Virus record (IMG/VR): IMGVR_UViG_3300010354_000404
Location: 1 to 29,626 of that record
From: a virus
Direction: 5' to 3' (one strand)
Length of the DNA stretch: 29,626 nucleotides
Part shown: positions 7,230-14,762 of the stretch, piece after piece
Layout: every line of letters begins with the position of its first letter
Numbering within the stretch: position 1 is the stretch's first letter
The notes under the pieces: generated by a model
What the model was told of the DNA's origin: nothing
Database searches by the model: none
What the model saw: the letters and a program-made list of their open reading frames with translations, nothing else
Made by a program: the position numbers and the translations under genes

Positions 7230-7489
7230 TGCCTTAATTGCGGCACGCTTACATATTCGCCATACATAATGACAAAATCAACACTCATCTCAGAACCTTC
7301 GTTCTTAGTGATGATGCTTTTACCAGGCAAAGGCCAATCGGGAATTGCACGAATATCTGTGGGAAGTTCGTAATACTTAGCATTAAAACCTTCATCAATA
7401 GTTCCTTGCTCCCAAAGAAGCTTTACTTCTTGGTCGCCATGCTCAAGAAGAAATTCTTCGCAAGCAAGTTTAAGGTGGGAAACTTTCAT
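7226..7489 (-). CDS. Hypothetical protein
   Basis: 87 residues starting MKVSHLKLACEEFLLEHGDQ. An N-terminal helix is followed by a beta-rich part with SVDFVIMYGEYVSVP at the end. The internal ATG was chosen over an earlier in-frame start because it gives a 20-nt overlap with the upstream regulator gene rather than a long one. GTGA overlap with the annealing-protein gene points to coupled translation. No family recognised. Confidence 0.55.
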   Translation of the reverse strand: MKVSHLKLACEEFLLEHGDQEVKLLWEQGTIDEGFNAKYYELPTDIRAIPDWPLPGKSIITKNEGSEMSVDFVIMYGEYVSVPQLRQ

Positions 7490-7712
7490 CAAAAGAAGAA
7501 TTAAGGGACGTAGAATAATCTTCGATAAGGTCGAAGGCGCCATTTGCCAAAGTGGCGCTACCTTCCCAGATGGGTGTGGAGCGAACCAGGCGTTCTAGGG
7601 TTTCAGAAAGGCTCAGTCTTGCTTCATGGGCAATGTTTCCAAGATGGTCGTAGGCGGTGTCAGTCAAGCTGAAATGCCTGCCCTTCTTCAGTTCTTTGTT
7701 GCTATTTGTCAT
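7470..7712 (-). CDS. Ribbon-helix-helix (CopG/Arc-like) regulator
   Basis: 80 residues from MTNSNKELKKGRHFSLTD. The segment RHFSLTDTAYDHLGNIAHEARLSLSETLERLVRS (about residues 11-44) has the strand-helix-helix pattern of RHH DNA-binding proteins, including the basic strand and the SxSETLERLV second helix. It is near the start of the leftward replication/recombination operon and opposite the primase-helicase gene, so it could regulate that divergent region. The fold is inferred from pattern. Confidence 0.6.
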   Translation of the reverse strand: MTNSNKELKKGRHFSLTDTAYDHLGNIAHEARLSLSETLERLVRSTPIWEGSATLANGAFDLIEDYSTSLNSSFDESFPP

Positions 7713-7776
7713 AAAACAGAGGACCAAGCAGATAGCCGATTGAAAAGCCGATAATGGCGGCCAGCCAGAGTTCCAT
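7702..7776 (-). CDS. Tiny membrane peptide (24 aa)
   Basis: MELWLAAIIGFSIGYLLGPLFYDK in two pieces: a hydrophobic helix (residues 3-20) and a charged end. It is the first reading frame of the leftward operon and overlaps the start of the ribbon-helix-helix gene by 11 nt. Its length is at the limit of what can be called from sequence; the clean TM pattern and operon fit are the only support. Confidence 0.4.
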   Translation of the reverse strand: MELWLAAIIGFSIGYLLGPLFYDK

Positions 7777-7887
7777 GAACAAGAGACGTTGGGAACATGG
7801 CTAGGTTAGCCATGATTTGCAGGACTGCCAACTGCGACGTGCATTGTCACTGCTTATGGTTGCATGCTTTTTGGATTGCCTTAACTT

Positions 7888-9924
7888 ATGGGGCGATCAC
7901 CCACTGATTTCCTTGCTACAACGGACGCATCTCCTTCATTGCCCATGGCATTCTCCATCCTGGACCACATTGAGAAACTTGAACCAAGTGATCATCCAGG
8001 AAAGTACATCTGTCCAGCGTGTGGCGGTAACGACCTCTCTATAAACACCAGCAACGGCGCTTACAATTGTTTTAACGATGATTCAGCAAAGCATCGTGCA
8101 GAAATTCGCAACATCATTGCTCCGCTTGACCGCTGGGAACGCCCTCTTCGCGAACCACAATCTTACACTTTTCCCTACAAAAATCGACAAGGTGAAACAA
8201 CAATCAATGTTCACCGTGATGATGCAAGTGGCAAGAAAACTATCAAGCAAAGCTATCCTTCAGTACCGCAAGGCACGCATCAACGCAAAGCATATATTGA
8301 TGAAATAAGAAGCACCATTCTTCCTTATCGTTTTGATGAAGCCTTGACGGCTTCACAGGTGACTGGTCTTCCCATTTTTATTGTTGAAGGCGAACTCACT
8401 TGTGATCGCCTATGGGAAATTGGCATTCCTTCCGTCACCTTTCTTGGTGGCAGCGGACAGTATCGAGCTAATGGCGACTATTCTCTATTGTTCCGTGGCA
8501 AGAAGATTGTTCTATGCCCTGATCGGGATGAGCCTGGCATTGCGCTCATGCGGGAAGTGGCTTCAGATAATCCTGGGGCACAATGGCTTTATGCAGATCC
8601 TGGTAACTTTGAATGGGACAGTCTCCCGCAAAACGGCGGCTATGACTTGGCTGATTGGTTAGACGATGGTGCAGACCAAGAACTTATTCTTTCCTCCATT
8701 GTCTCAAAAGATCGCCATGAAGGCAAGGATGGCCTTCCTTCCTACGAGGAAATAATTGGCACATTTGAGCGCATGGTCGGGCTGTTTGATAATGATGCTC
8801 GCGTGGCCTTTGAAGCCTCTAAATGGCTAGAGACTCATGGCGTAAAGATGCCACAGGCAAATATTGACAAAATGATTGACGAGGCGCGTTCTCGTTTATT
8901 TGGCAAAGAAGAAATTGAAACCATTGACGTGCTGCAGCTTATTGATGATGACTCCGTGAGGGAATGGTTGATTGCTGGCATCGTTCCTCTTGGTAGCGTC
9001 ACTCTTCTTGCCGCTCAAGGCGGGACGGGGAAAACCAGCTTGGTTTACAACTGGGCTTTGGGCGTGGCCACTGGCTCATCGTGGTCGGGAAGGCGCTGCC
9101 TGCCTGGCAAATGCCTTTTGATCTCCGCTGACGAACCATTGTCAGACACCAAGGAGAAACTTTCCATTATTGGCTATCAAGAAGCCAACATTCAGCCCGG
9201 CATGATTTCCTTCTGGGAAACCTGGCGCTTTGCTCACATGCAACAGCTTGAACGTTTCATCAAAAAGCATCGCCCAGTGTTTGTCGTGATCGACTCACTC
9301 ACTGCTTGTTTTGCTGGCATGAATGTCGATCTTATTAAGAGCAATGCCGGTGATTCCCTTTATGCATTGCGTGACATGGCCAATGTCTATAAATGTTCCA
9401 TCGTCATTCTCCACCACTTAAACCGTCAAGGAGGTTTGCGTGATAGCTCTAGCTTTGTTGATAATGTGAGTGAAGTGGTAAAACTTTATCGCCAGGAAGG
9501 CAATTTTGATCAGAATCAATTTGTCTTGGAATGGGTGAAGAGCCGCAGTGGTTTAGCTGGTAAGCACGTTTTAAAGCGTAATGCCATCAACTATGGCTGG
9601 GACTATGCTGGTCCGCTTGGTAATTCCATTGCAGAACTTGATCGCGTGGCTAACTATGTGAACATGCGTCCGCATGAGCGTTTTAGCAAGCAGCAAGTGT
9701 CGCTGGGAACCGGCATGAATGAGAATGTCACCACTGGCAAGCTGCTGGAAATGGCACGTCGCCAGGGCTTGATTACTAGCAGCTTCATTGTTGGCCCTCA
9801 TGATGAGCGCACCCGCATGTACCATTCCTGGGACTATCAAGGCCCGAATCTAGATTTCAGCTCTCCAAATGCTCCCATAGAAAGCACCCCCCATAAAGAG
9901 GATGCTGATCACGACTTTTTCTAA
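7888..9924 (+). CDS. Primase-helicase (zinc finger, TOPRIM, RecA-like ATPase)
   Basis: 678 residues. In order: zinc-binding CPACGGNDL...C (C42, C45, C61); TOPRIM region with IFIVEGELTCDRLWEIG and KIVLCPDRDEPG (about residues 165-220), whose acidic residues support primer synthesis or nicking; Walker A GGTGKT (about 379-384); Walker B FVVIDS (about 466); and ILHHLNRQGG (about 506-515), the RepA/DnaB-type motif. This is a bifunctional phage replication protein that primes and unwinds DNA. It is monocistronic on the plus strand, followed by two terminators. ATG at codon 20 (MAFSILDHIEKL) is an equally plausible start because the conserved part begins there. Confidence 0.85.
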   Translation: MGRSPTDFLATTDASPSLPMAFSILDHIEKLEPSDHPGKYICPACGGNDLSINTSNGAYNCFNDDSAKHRAEIRNIIAPLDRWERPLREPQSYTFPYKNRQGETTINVHRDDASGKKTIKQSYPSVPQGTHQRKAYIDEIRSTILPYRFDEALTASQVTGLPIFIVEGELTCDRLWEIGIPSVTFLGGSGQYRANGDYSLLFRGKKIVLCPDRDEPGIALMREVASDNPGAQWLYADPGNFEWDSLPQNGGYDLADWLDDGADQELILSSIVSKDRHEGKDGLPSYEEIIGTFERMVGLFDNDARVAFEASKWLETHGVKMPQANIDKMIDEARSRLFGKEEIETIDVLQLIDDDSVREWLIAGIVPLGSVTLLAAQGGTGKTSLVYNWALGVATGSSWSGRRCLPGKCLLISADEPLSDTKEKLSIIGYQEANIQPGMISFWETWRFAHMQQLERFIKKHRPVFVVIDSLTACFAGMNVDLIKSNAGDSLYALRDMANVYKCSIVILHHLNRQGGLRDSSSFVDNVSEVVKLYRQEGNFDQNQFVLEWVKSRSGLAGKHVLKRNAINYGWDYAGPLGNSIAELDRVANYVNMRPHERFSKQQVSLGTGMNENVTTGKLLEMARRQGLITSSFIVGPHDERTRMYHSWDYQGPNLDFSSPNAPIESTPHKEDADHDFF

Positions 9925-9937
9925 CTTCGCAATAGGA

Positions 9938-9989
9938 GGGAGGCTCTATTGCACAGCCTCCCTGCCGCTTACCGTAGCGAGCGGCTTTT
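9938..9989 (+). terminator. Tandem terminators after the primase-helicase gene
   Basis: Two hairpins in a row: GGGAGGCT/AGCCTCCC (9938-9962) and a second with GCCGCT/AGCGGC followed by TTTT (9964-9989). The second has the classical T-tract and is the likelier intrinsic terminator. Confidence 0.65.
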
Positions 9990-10036
9990 AATAGTTTAGC
10001 TTTTTAATTACAATGGAGGAAAGAATATTGTGAATC

Positions 10037-10174
10037 ATGAAAATTATTTGGGACAACAATGAGAGCGCGGCGCCTGTAGCGCCGCTTTCGCTTGAGGCAA
10101 AAGATAAGCTTGTTGAGTTGGCGGAAGATTGGTTTAAGATTGCGCCAGATTTTGAAGACGATGATGACGAATGA
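10037..10174 (+). CDS. Small acidic protein
   Basis: 45 residues, MKIIWDNNESAAPVAP... ending in APDFEDDDDE. The acidic tail is striking and resembles DNA-mimic or SSB-tail-like ends, but nothing more can be said. A GGAGGA sequence lies 17 nt upstream, too far for a strong ribosome-binding site. An intrinsic terminator begins 1 nt after the stop, so the gene forms its own short unit. Confidence 0.55.
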   Translation: MKIIWDNNESAAPVAPLSLEAKDKLVELAEDWFKIAPDFEDDDDE

Positions 10175-10175
10175 A

Positions 10176-10201
10176 AAAGGCGGCCCTTGAGCCGCCTTTT
10201 T
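10176..10201. terminator. Bidirectional terminator between convergent genes
   Basis: AAAGGCGGC, CCTTGA loop, GCCGCCTTT with A-tract on one side and T-tract on the other. It can end both the rightward small acidic gene and the leftward gene that ends at 10204. Confidence 0.75.
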
Positions 10202-10203
10202 GC

Positions 10204-10338
10204 TTATTTGCCTTGAGCCTTTCGCTCATCAAAACGCTTCTGTTCCTTTTCTTTGCCGTAAAGCCATGCTGTGGTGCTTTGGCCAGGCTTAGGACCATTA
10301 CGAGGAAGCTTAATCACTTTGAAGCCGCTGGTGTCCAT
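10204..10338 (-). CDS. Hypothetical small basic protein
   Basis: 44 residues starting MDTSGFKVIKLPRNGPKP and ending in a Lys/Arg-rich helix (KEKEQKRFDERKAQGK). The ATG at 10338 was preferred to a TTG 23 codons upstream because a TATGAT box lies between them on the minus strand. No family recognised. Confidence 0.5.
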   Translation of the reverse strand: MDTSGFKVIKLPRNGPKPGQSTTAWLYGKEKEQKRFDERKAQGK

Positions 10339-10517
10339 GGAAGGAAGTGAAAGGGCTCGATGATCATAGAACAGACCTCTTCTTGTACCAAGTGGACAGT
10401 TTTGCAATTGGTTCTCTTGTCAAAATTTGGTGGCCGTGCATAGAGTGGTTACGGAAAGTCCCGAGCGCACCCCAAAATCTAGTGCTTGGCTCTCCAGCCT
10501 CCTCAGGCATGGCCACC

Positions 10518-10552
10518 AGCCAGAGCGGAGCCCCCAAAGGGCGGAGCGTTCA
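10518..10552 (+). repeat. REP-like palindromic repeat, copy A
   Basis: Contains AGCCCCCAAAGGGCG, a small hairpin (GCCC, CCAAA loop, GGGC) flanked by AGCCAGAGCGG and GAGCGTTCA. It matches copy B at 10625 with four differences, and related copies on the opposite strand lie at 23020 and 23087. Confidence 0.65.
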
Positions 10553-10624
10553 GTCCAGCAGGCCAAGATTCCCTAAAAAGAACAAAAGCCTGCACAAGAC
10601 CAAACACTTCCGCAATGCCGCTAT

Positions 10625-10659
10625 AGCCAGAGTGGAGCCCCCAAAGGGCGAAACGTTCA
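10625..10659 (+). repeat. REP-like palindromic repeat, copy B
   Basis: Same unit as copy A 107 bp upstream, with AGCCCCCAAAGGGCG intact and changes in the flanks (AGTGG, GAAACGTTCAT). Non-coding, short, dispersed and palindromic, like bacterial REP elements. Confidence 0.65.
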
Positions 10660-10729
10660 TTACATAAGGCAAAAGAAGCCTTCAATGAACAAAACTCTCT
10701 TTAGCATTGCAAAGGAATTTTCCTGAACA

Positions 10730-10969
10730 ATGCTTAACGCTCCACGAGCAGTCGATCACTTGCCATTGCTGGAATATAGCGGCATTGAAATTTTGCCAAT
10801 TGTTCACTATGGCTTTTCTTCTCCAAAGAAAGGGCCGCAACCAGCAGCCCGCACTCTTTATGGAGCACGTGATAGTAATGGAGAGCGCCATTGGCGCTCT
10901 AGCCTGCATGAAATTGAAAAGCTAATTGATAACGGCTTTGCTATTGAGCAGGAAGAGATCAATGCCTGA
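10730..10969 (+). CDS. Hypothetical protein
   Basis: 79 residues. The most protein-like part is ARTLYGARDSNGERHWRSSLHEIEKLIDNGF (about residues 41-71), which looks like a small beta-then-helix domain. It overlaps the next gene by 8 nt, as is usual for the small rightward operons here. No family recognised. Confidence 0.5.
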   Translation: MLNAPRAVDHLPLLEYSGIEILPIVHYGFSSPKKGPQPAARTLYGARDSNGERHWRSSLHEIEKLIDNGFAIEQEEINA

Positions 10970-11180
10970 TAAAGATTGGCATTCTCCTAAAGCTGCCATG
11001 GCATCTGCCTATGAGAAAGAAACTGGCATGCAACTAGATAAAGCTGGACTTAATGCAGCTTACGCTTCTATCGTGGATAGTTTCCATGGTGAAATTGAAG
11101 AATTTGTTAGGAAGCATTGTCCAAAGCGTTTGGTTGAACTAGATGCCTTAATGGACCAAGTTTTTTGGCAGTATCATTAA
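10962..11180 (+). CDS. Hypothetical helical protein
   Basis: 72 residues from MPDKDWHSPKAAMASAY. Mostly helical and acidic, with LNAAYASIVDSFHGEIEEFVRKH. The internal ATG was chosen because it overlaps the preceding gene by 8 nt rather than by 44 nt. A strong terminator follows the stop by 9 nt. Function unknown. Confidence 0.55.
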   Translation: MPDKDWHSPKAAMASAYEKETGMQLDKAGLNAAYASIVDSFHGEIEEFVRKHCPKRLVELDALMDQVFWQYH

Positions 11181-11189
11181 TTCAGAACA

Positions 11190-11210
11190 GGGCGCTTGTG
11201 CGCCCTTTTT
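11190..11210 (+). terminator. Intrinsic terminator
   Basis: GGGCGC, TTGT loop, GCGCCC followed by TTTTT. It ends the two-gene unit 10730-11180 and lies only 3 nt before the ATG of the next gene at 11214, so that gene needs readthrough or a promoter overlapping the terminator. Confidence 0.75.
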
Positions 11211-11213
11211 ACT

Positions 11214-11375
11214 ATGAAGATTGAAGAAGAGCTTTCGCAAGAAGAATGGCAAGAGTTATGCAGCTTGAAAGAAGCCATTGATGGTTATCCAGCAAGCGTG
11301 GCTACTACGGCAATGGAACGTTTCACTGAACTATTAGTTCGCTCTCTCCATGGAAAAGGAGATACAATTCATTAG
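11214..11375 (+). CDS. Small acidic helical protein
   Basis: 53 residues, MKIEEELSQEEWQELCSLKEAIDGYP... helical throughout. It starts 3 nt after the T-tract of a terminator and ends 16 nt before the terminase-small-subunit-like gene. No family recognised. Confidence 0.5.
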   Translation: MKIEEELSQEEWQELCSLKEAIDGYPASVATTAMERFTELLVRSLHGKGDTIH

Positions 11376-11391
11376 AGAATAGAAAAGCGTA

Positions 11392-12147
11392 ATGGCTAAG
11401 CCTGAGATTGAATTTGAAACGCCAGAGCAAGAGCTTGAATATGCTGCTAATGCATTGAAAAAAGCTGGTGTTAGTCTCACGCAATTTGAAGCCGTAAGGG
11501 AAACAAAAGTGAATGGTGGTACTGGCGCCGCTGGTTATTCCAAGGAAATGCTTGGTCTTAGGCGATGGATGGTGCAAGAACTTCTTGCTGCCAAAATGAG
11601 TAATCGTCAAATTGCAAATGTTCTAAAACTAAGCAAAGAAACAGTCAATGGAGATAGGCATTTTAATAGGCAACTATACACTGAAGAAATTCTCAAGAAT
11701 CAAGACGTGCATAGAGCACGTCTTTTGAAAGAGCAAATGGACTTGAAAGATTTAGCTCTGGATAGCTTTGAAAAAAGCAAAAGGAAGCGCGTCATAACAA
11801 TGATGGAAGGTGGTGATGACGGTAGCAAGGAAATGATCAAGATCGAAGAAAGTGCAGGAGATGCATCATTTCTTAATGTGGCAAAGAATAGTCTTGTTGA
11901 GCAAGCGAAGCTTCTTGGTCTCAATGAAATTAAACAAGAATCTCAACAAGATAATTCCTATAGAAAGTTCCTAAAAGATCTTTCCACCACCATTGCAAAA
12001 GAAAAAGAAGCAAATGCCACCGAAGAGCGCAGGAAGAATTCGCTACCAACATCGGCAGAAGAAGCAATCAGCTTTGATGCAGAGCCAGAAAAAGAGGAAT
12101 GGCCCGAAGCCATTCCTTTACAAACAATTAATAAAGACGACTATTGA
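11392..12147 (+). CDS. Putative terminase small subunit / HTH protein
   Basis: 251 residues. A helix-turn-helix is visible at about residues 60-90 (LLAAKMSNRQIANVLKLSKETVNGDRHF), and the later GDASFLNVAKNSLVEQAKLLGLNE resembles the helical part of phage small terminases, where the protein recognises pac/cos DNA and hands it to TerL. The C-terminus is long, charged and probably disordered. TerL is encoded about 17 kb away on the other strand, so the packaging genes are not adjacent in this window. Another DNA-binding role is possible. Confidence 0.55.
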   Translation: MAKPEIEFETPEQELEYAANALKKAGVSLTQFEAVRETKVNGGTGAAGYSKEMLGLRRWMVQELLAAKMSNRQIANVLKLSKETVNGDRHFNRQLYTEEILKNQDVHRARLLKEQMDLKDLALDSFEKSKRKRVITMMEGGDDGSKEMIKIEESAGDASFLNVAKNSLVEQAKLLGLNEIKQESQQDNSYRKFLKDLSTTIAKEKEANATEERRKNSLPTSAEEAISFDAEPEKEEWPEAIPLQTINKDDY

Positions 12148-12192
12148 CAATGGTCGCTAGCGTGAGCAGACTACTGTTGCTGCCCTTCTCCA

Positions 12193-12624
12193 TTGTCTGA
12201 CTTTACCTTCTCTACGGCTGAAGCGTTTCTCCGTGAAGCTGCTGCTGCTAAGCAAAGCAAGCGTGATGCTATCTCCGCTTCCATTGCTCCCCAAATCAGT
12301 GATCAAGGAACTGTAGGCATTCCCCCTGTTCTTCATGAAGTCATGGACAGGCTCCTGGAGCGCTATGGCGATGAGACATACAGGCAACTCGCCCTGTTCT
12401 GTCTCGGGAAGTGGTTTGAGGCCCATACAGAAGCGGCTGAAGACCTTTTCGCCACTGGGCAAATGCCAGAAGCAGTGGCTTGCATGATGGATGCCACCCG
12501 CATTTCTGACAGTCTTCACCTCGTATGTGAAGTGGGCAGCTTAGTCGGTGATCAAGATTGGAAAATTATGCTAGAAAAAGAGCTTTCCCAAGCCATTCTT
12601 GAATATATAGAGGAAGACTTATGA
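12193..12624 (+). CDS. Hypothetical helical protein, TTG start
   Basis: 143 residues. The frame has no ATG or GTG upstream of conserved-looking sequence, so TTG at 12193 (TTG TCT GAC) is the likely start. Helical with VMDRLLERYGDETYRQLALFCLGKWFEAHTEAAEDLFATG in the middle, suggesting an alpha-helical repeat or bundle. It overlaps the next gene as ATGA. No family recognised. Confidence 0.6.
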   Translation: MSDFTFSTAEAFLREAAAAKQSKRDAISASIAPQISDQGTVGIPPVLHEVMDRLLERYGDETYRQLALFCLGKWFEAHTEAAEDLFATGQMPEAVACMMDATRISDSLHLVCEVGSLVGDQDWKIMLEKELSQAILEYIEEDL

Positions 12625-12794
12625 CTCCTTGTCGCACTTATAAAATTACCACTTCCGAAGGTAAGACTATTGCCCTTGGTGCCACTTCTCCTAAACAAGC
12701 TGAACATTTTATGCTTGCAATGCGCCCAGACGTAAAGATTGCCCTCATTGAAGAAATTTCTCCCCTTCCAGAAAAATCTTCCGAATTGGAATGA
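12621..12794 (+). CDS. Hypothetical small protein
   Basis: 57 residues, MTPCRTYKITTSEGKTIALGATSPKQAEHF... The pattern of two strands, a helix (SPKQAEHFMLAMRP) and a third strand (VKIALIEEI) suggests a compact alpha-beta domain. ATGA overlaps at both ends tie it into a translationally coupled row of small genes (12193-12958). Confidence 0.6.
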   Translation: MTPCRTYKITTSEGKTIALGATSPKQAEHFMLAMRPDVKIALIEEISPLPEKSSELE

Positions 12795-12958
12795 ATGATT
12801 TTATTGGCATCATCTGCGCTAGTGATTGGGGCACAATGTGGCTTGGTCCACTTTCTATAAATTGGCAAAACAGCATGGGCATTTACGCCTATGCCCCACA
12901 TCGTAAATGGGGCAATGTGCTAATTATTTTTAAACAGCGTGAGTTCTTTCTCCATTGA
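12791..12958 (+). CDS. Hypothetical small protein
   Basis: 55 residues, MNDFIGIICASDWGTMWLGP..., aromatic-rich and probably beta-structured (GIYAYAPHRKWGNVLIIFKQREFF). ATGA overlap with the preceding gene; the second ATG of that junction (12795) is out of frame. No family recognised. Confidence 0.5.
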   Translation: MNDFIGIICASDWGTMWLGPLSINWQNSMGIYAYAPHRKWGNVLIIFKQREFFLH

Positions 12959-12964
12959 TCATCC

Positions 12965-13384
12965 ATGGATACGCATCAGCCTTCCTTTATTGTCGAAGGT
13001 ACGCCATTGGCCCCCACAGTTCACATTGTGCTTCCTCCTGAGCTTCAGGAAGATGCCAAAGCTTTAGCAGCAGAAAACGTCCATCCCGCATGGTCTAAGG
13101 CGCAGCATCGTGGTAGGCACTTTGTAATTACTACCAATTTGCTAGACGATTTGTCTGAGCTAGCGGACTATGCAAGGGTGGGCATTGAAGAGCCAGAGCC
13201 TGGTCTTTCTAAGCGAAAGCGTCAAGCCTTGCAGATCTTGCTAGATCGTACTAATAGGCATGCTGTGTTGGAGCCTATGGGCGCTTGTCATTGCATTGCC
13301 ACCAAATGGCGGGACAAACCATTGCCAAGTCACAAGGCTGCCTATCGCACCACACTGGAGCTCCGTCAAAAGCAAGCTGCGTAA
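12965..13384 (+). CDS. Hypothetical protein
   Basis: 139 residues. An N-terminal strand region (PTVHIVLPPELQEDAKALAAENVHPAW) is followed by helical segments and a basic KRKRQALQILLDR stretch. It is the last gene of the rightward unit that starts at 12193; a sigma-70-like promoter lies just after it. No family recognised. Confidence 0.55.
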   Translation: MDTHQPSFIVEGTPLAPTVHIVLPPELQEDAKALAAENVHPAWSKAQHRGRHFVITTNLLDDLSELADYARVGIEEPEPGLSKRKRQALQILLDRTNRHAVLEPMGACHCIATKWRDKPLPSHKAAYRTTLELRQKQAA

Positions 13385-13400
13385 AGAATTGTTACACCGC

Positions 13401-13429
13401 TTGACGCTGGCCAGTTGAGGCGGCATAGT
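13401..13429 (+). promoter_or_regulatory. Sigma-70-like promoter
   Basis: TTGACG, 17 bp, CATAGT. The -35 differs from consensus at one position and the spacing is ideal. An ATTGTTAC element, also seen at 16067 and 19381, lies 11 bp upstream (13388-13395). It would drive the 13474-14191 genes. Confidence 0.55.
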
Positions 13430-13473
13430 AAGGGCATGCGGGCGAGAGCTTGCATGTCCTTTCTTTTAAGCTA

Positions 13474-13812
13474 ATGACAGTATCATCCCCTACTTTTTAT
13501 CATTGGGGCGACAAGCTTTCAGCTTTCACGGCTGATAATCGTCTCGTGATGAGCATGGGCTCTCCTTTAGCAAACGTGCCGATCACGATTGCTGAGCTTC
13601 AAAGCTTTGTTTGTACGTTAGAGCAAGCCATTGAAGATGAGCCTAATACTAGGCAACGCGTAGCTCTTGGCACCATCAAAATCATCTTTGAAGCCTCTTT
13701 AAGACAAGCTGAAAATGACTATGCAGAAATTATCAAAACAGCTCCTACTGGGACAGATTTGGAAGAATATATGCTTTCTTATGCGCGTGCCGTCAAAGGA
13801 GGAGCTTTGTGA
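13474..13812 (+). CDS. Hypothetical protein
   Basis: 112 residues from MTVSSPTFYHWGDKLSAF. The ATG was chosen over an in-frame TTG eight codons upstream. A short beta N-terminus precedes long helices (TIAELQSFVCTLEQAIED and RQRVALGTIKIIFEASLRQAENDYAEII). The stop overlaps the next gene as GTGA. No family recognised. Confidence 0.6.
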   Translation: MTVSSPTFYHWGDKLSAFTADNRLVMSMGSPLANVPITIAELQSFVCTLEQAIEDEPNTRQRVALGTIKIIFEASLRQAENDYAEIIKTAPTGTDLEEYMLSYARAVKGGAL

Positions 13813-13988
13813 GCATGGCCTTCTTTACTGATGGTGATTATGACAACGATCCTGAGCTTGACTGGGAACGCCCTAAACGTTTGAACAAACAACTTAGTTT
13901 GCAACAGCTAGAAAGTCGTTTGGAGCTATGGAAACAAAAACATGAGCTTTTGTGCCTTAAGCTTTACCGTGCTGCCACTGGCATCTAA
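13809..13988 (+). CDS. Hypothetical small coiled-coil protein
   Basis: 59 residues from GTG (GTGA overlap) or 57 from the ATG two codons later. An acidic N-terminus (FTDGDYDNDPELDWERP) is followed by a helix with heptads (LSLQQLESRLELWKQKHELLCLKLYRAA). Part of the 13474-14191 operon. Function unknown. Confidence 0.55.
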   Translation: MSMAFFTDGDYDNDPELDWERPKRLNKQLSLQQLESRLELWKQKHELLCLKLYRAATGI

Positions 13989-13990
13989 TT

Positions 13991-14191
13991 ATGAGCAAAT
14001 TTACTAAGCTTCAATTAATGCTAGGACAGGCTCTTAACAAGAGAGCCGATGATCAGCAGGTGGTGGAAGTGATTGACACAATGGCAGAATGGTTTGAAAT
14101 TCTGCTGGAAGATATGGGAGTTGAACCAGCTTCTATTCCATCGCTTCTTCGCTGGCAATATTTACATAGCGACTACATAGGAAATGATTAA
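13991..14191 (+). CDS. Hypothetical small protein
   Basis: 66 residues, MSKFTKLQLMLGQALNKRADDQQ..., helical and acidic. It starts 2 nt after the preceding stop and is followed by a terminator 4 nt after its own stop, so it closes this operon. No family recognised. Confidence 0.55.
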   Translation: MSKFTKLQLMLGQALNKRADDQQVVEVIDTMAEWFEILLEDMGVEPASIPSLLRWQYLHSDYIGND

Positions 14192-14392
14192 TTAGAAGGC
14201 CCCATCAGGGGCCTTTTCTTTTGCCCAAGTAGTATCACCAGGAATAGGCTCAGTACCATACGAAAATGTATCAAAATCTGGCTCATTACGAGGATCATAA
14301 ACTCCCTCGCTAGGTGGAATATAAATTTCTCCTTTCCCTAACCATTTTGCAAGACGTTCACGCTCTTGTTCTGCGGGCAGTTTCCTTTCCAT
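14192..14392 (-). CDS. Hypothetical small protein with terminator in its coding end
   Basis: 66 residues, MERKLPAEQERERLAKWLGKGEIYIPPSEGV..., an N-terminal charged helix then a Pro/Gly-rich, probably extended tail. Convergent with the preceding rightward gene, with adjacent ends. Its last codons (EKAPDGAF) are made of the 14196-14218 terminator hairpin. A TATAGCC/TATAGG-containing AT-rich stretch just upstream on the minus strand may hold its promoter. Confidence 0.5.
   Translation of the reverse strand: MERKLPAEQERERLAKWLGKGEIYIPPSEGVYDPRNEPDFDTFSYGTEPIPGDTTWAKEKAPDGAF
14196..14218 (+). terminator. Intrinsic terminator
   Basis: GGCCCC, ATCA loop, GGGGCC, then TTTTC. It ends the rightward 13474-14191 operon and at the same time lies inside the last codons of the leftward gene 14192-14392. 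Confidence 0.75.
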
Positions 14393-14450
14393 AGAAAATC
14401 GGCTGATCTTTTATAGCCTACTATCAGCTAACCATCTATAGGCAAAAGAA

Positions 14451-14470
14451 AAAGGGGCCAAAGCCCCTTT
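14451..14470. terminator. Hairpin with CAAA loop, possible terminator
   Basis: AAAGGGGC, CAAA, GCCCCTTT: symmetrical with A- and T-tracts. It could end leftward transcription from the 14594-14758 frame. The loop resembles those of the REP-like repeats in the window. Confidence 0.55.
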
Positions 14471-14593
14471 CTCTTCACAGCCTCCGATACTTGAACACAA
14501 CTAGGGGAAATTTCCGCGCCTAGCAGGGTAGTGTGCCTCTCAGGAGAATGACTAGCTCCTTGGCAAAGCTATGCAGCATCGCCCACACCACCG

Positions 14594-14758
14594 TCAAGCG
14601 TTCACCCTTACGGCCCGCCTTACGACAGGAGCAGCAATTAAGCCGCTAGAACCGACTGCTTGAAAAGCATAGCATCCAGCAGTGCCCTTGACAGTCATGA
14701 CACAATAGTAAGACTGTCGCTCGCGAGGGTGATGGGCCTCTCTAGCTATTTTCACCAT
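14594..14758 (-). CDS. Possible small protein
   Basis: 54 residues from MVKIAREAHHPRERQSYYCVM, ending in a hydrophobic, Ala/Val-rich half (FQAVGSSGLIAAPVV). It would start back to back with the rlpA-like gene with 4 nt between the start codons, which leaves no room for a non-overlapping promoter, so the call is weak. The rest of 14471-14762 shows nothing I can name. Confidence 0.3.
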   Translation of the reverse strand: MVKIAREAHHPRERQSYYCVMTVKGTAGCYAFQAVGSSGLIAAPVVRRAVRVNA

Positions 14759-14762
14759 CTTG

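Larger units (their letters stand above)
10339..10729. other. Non-coding stretch with palindromic repeats
   Basis: About 390 bp without a convincing gene. The plus-strand open frame here encodes unlikely, repeat-derived sequence. The region holds two copies of a 35-bp palindromic repeat (10518 and 10625). The rest shows no clear promoter or RNA fold that I can support. Confidence 0.5.

Noticed and set aside
10347-10685. Open frames on both strands across the 10.5-kb repeats
   Set aside because: Their sequence comes from the palindromic repeats (APPFGGSALAGG-type translation) and lacks a start context or any protein-like pattern outside the repeats.
12144-12172. Promoter with TTGACA at 12144 before the TTG-start gene
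   Set aside because: The -35 is perfect, but at 17 bp spacing only CAGACT is found, and the box overlaps the end of the upstream gene. Not convincing as a promoter.
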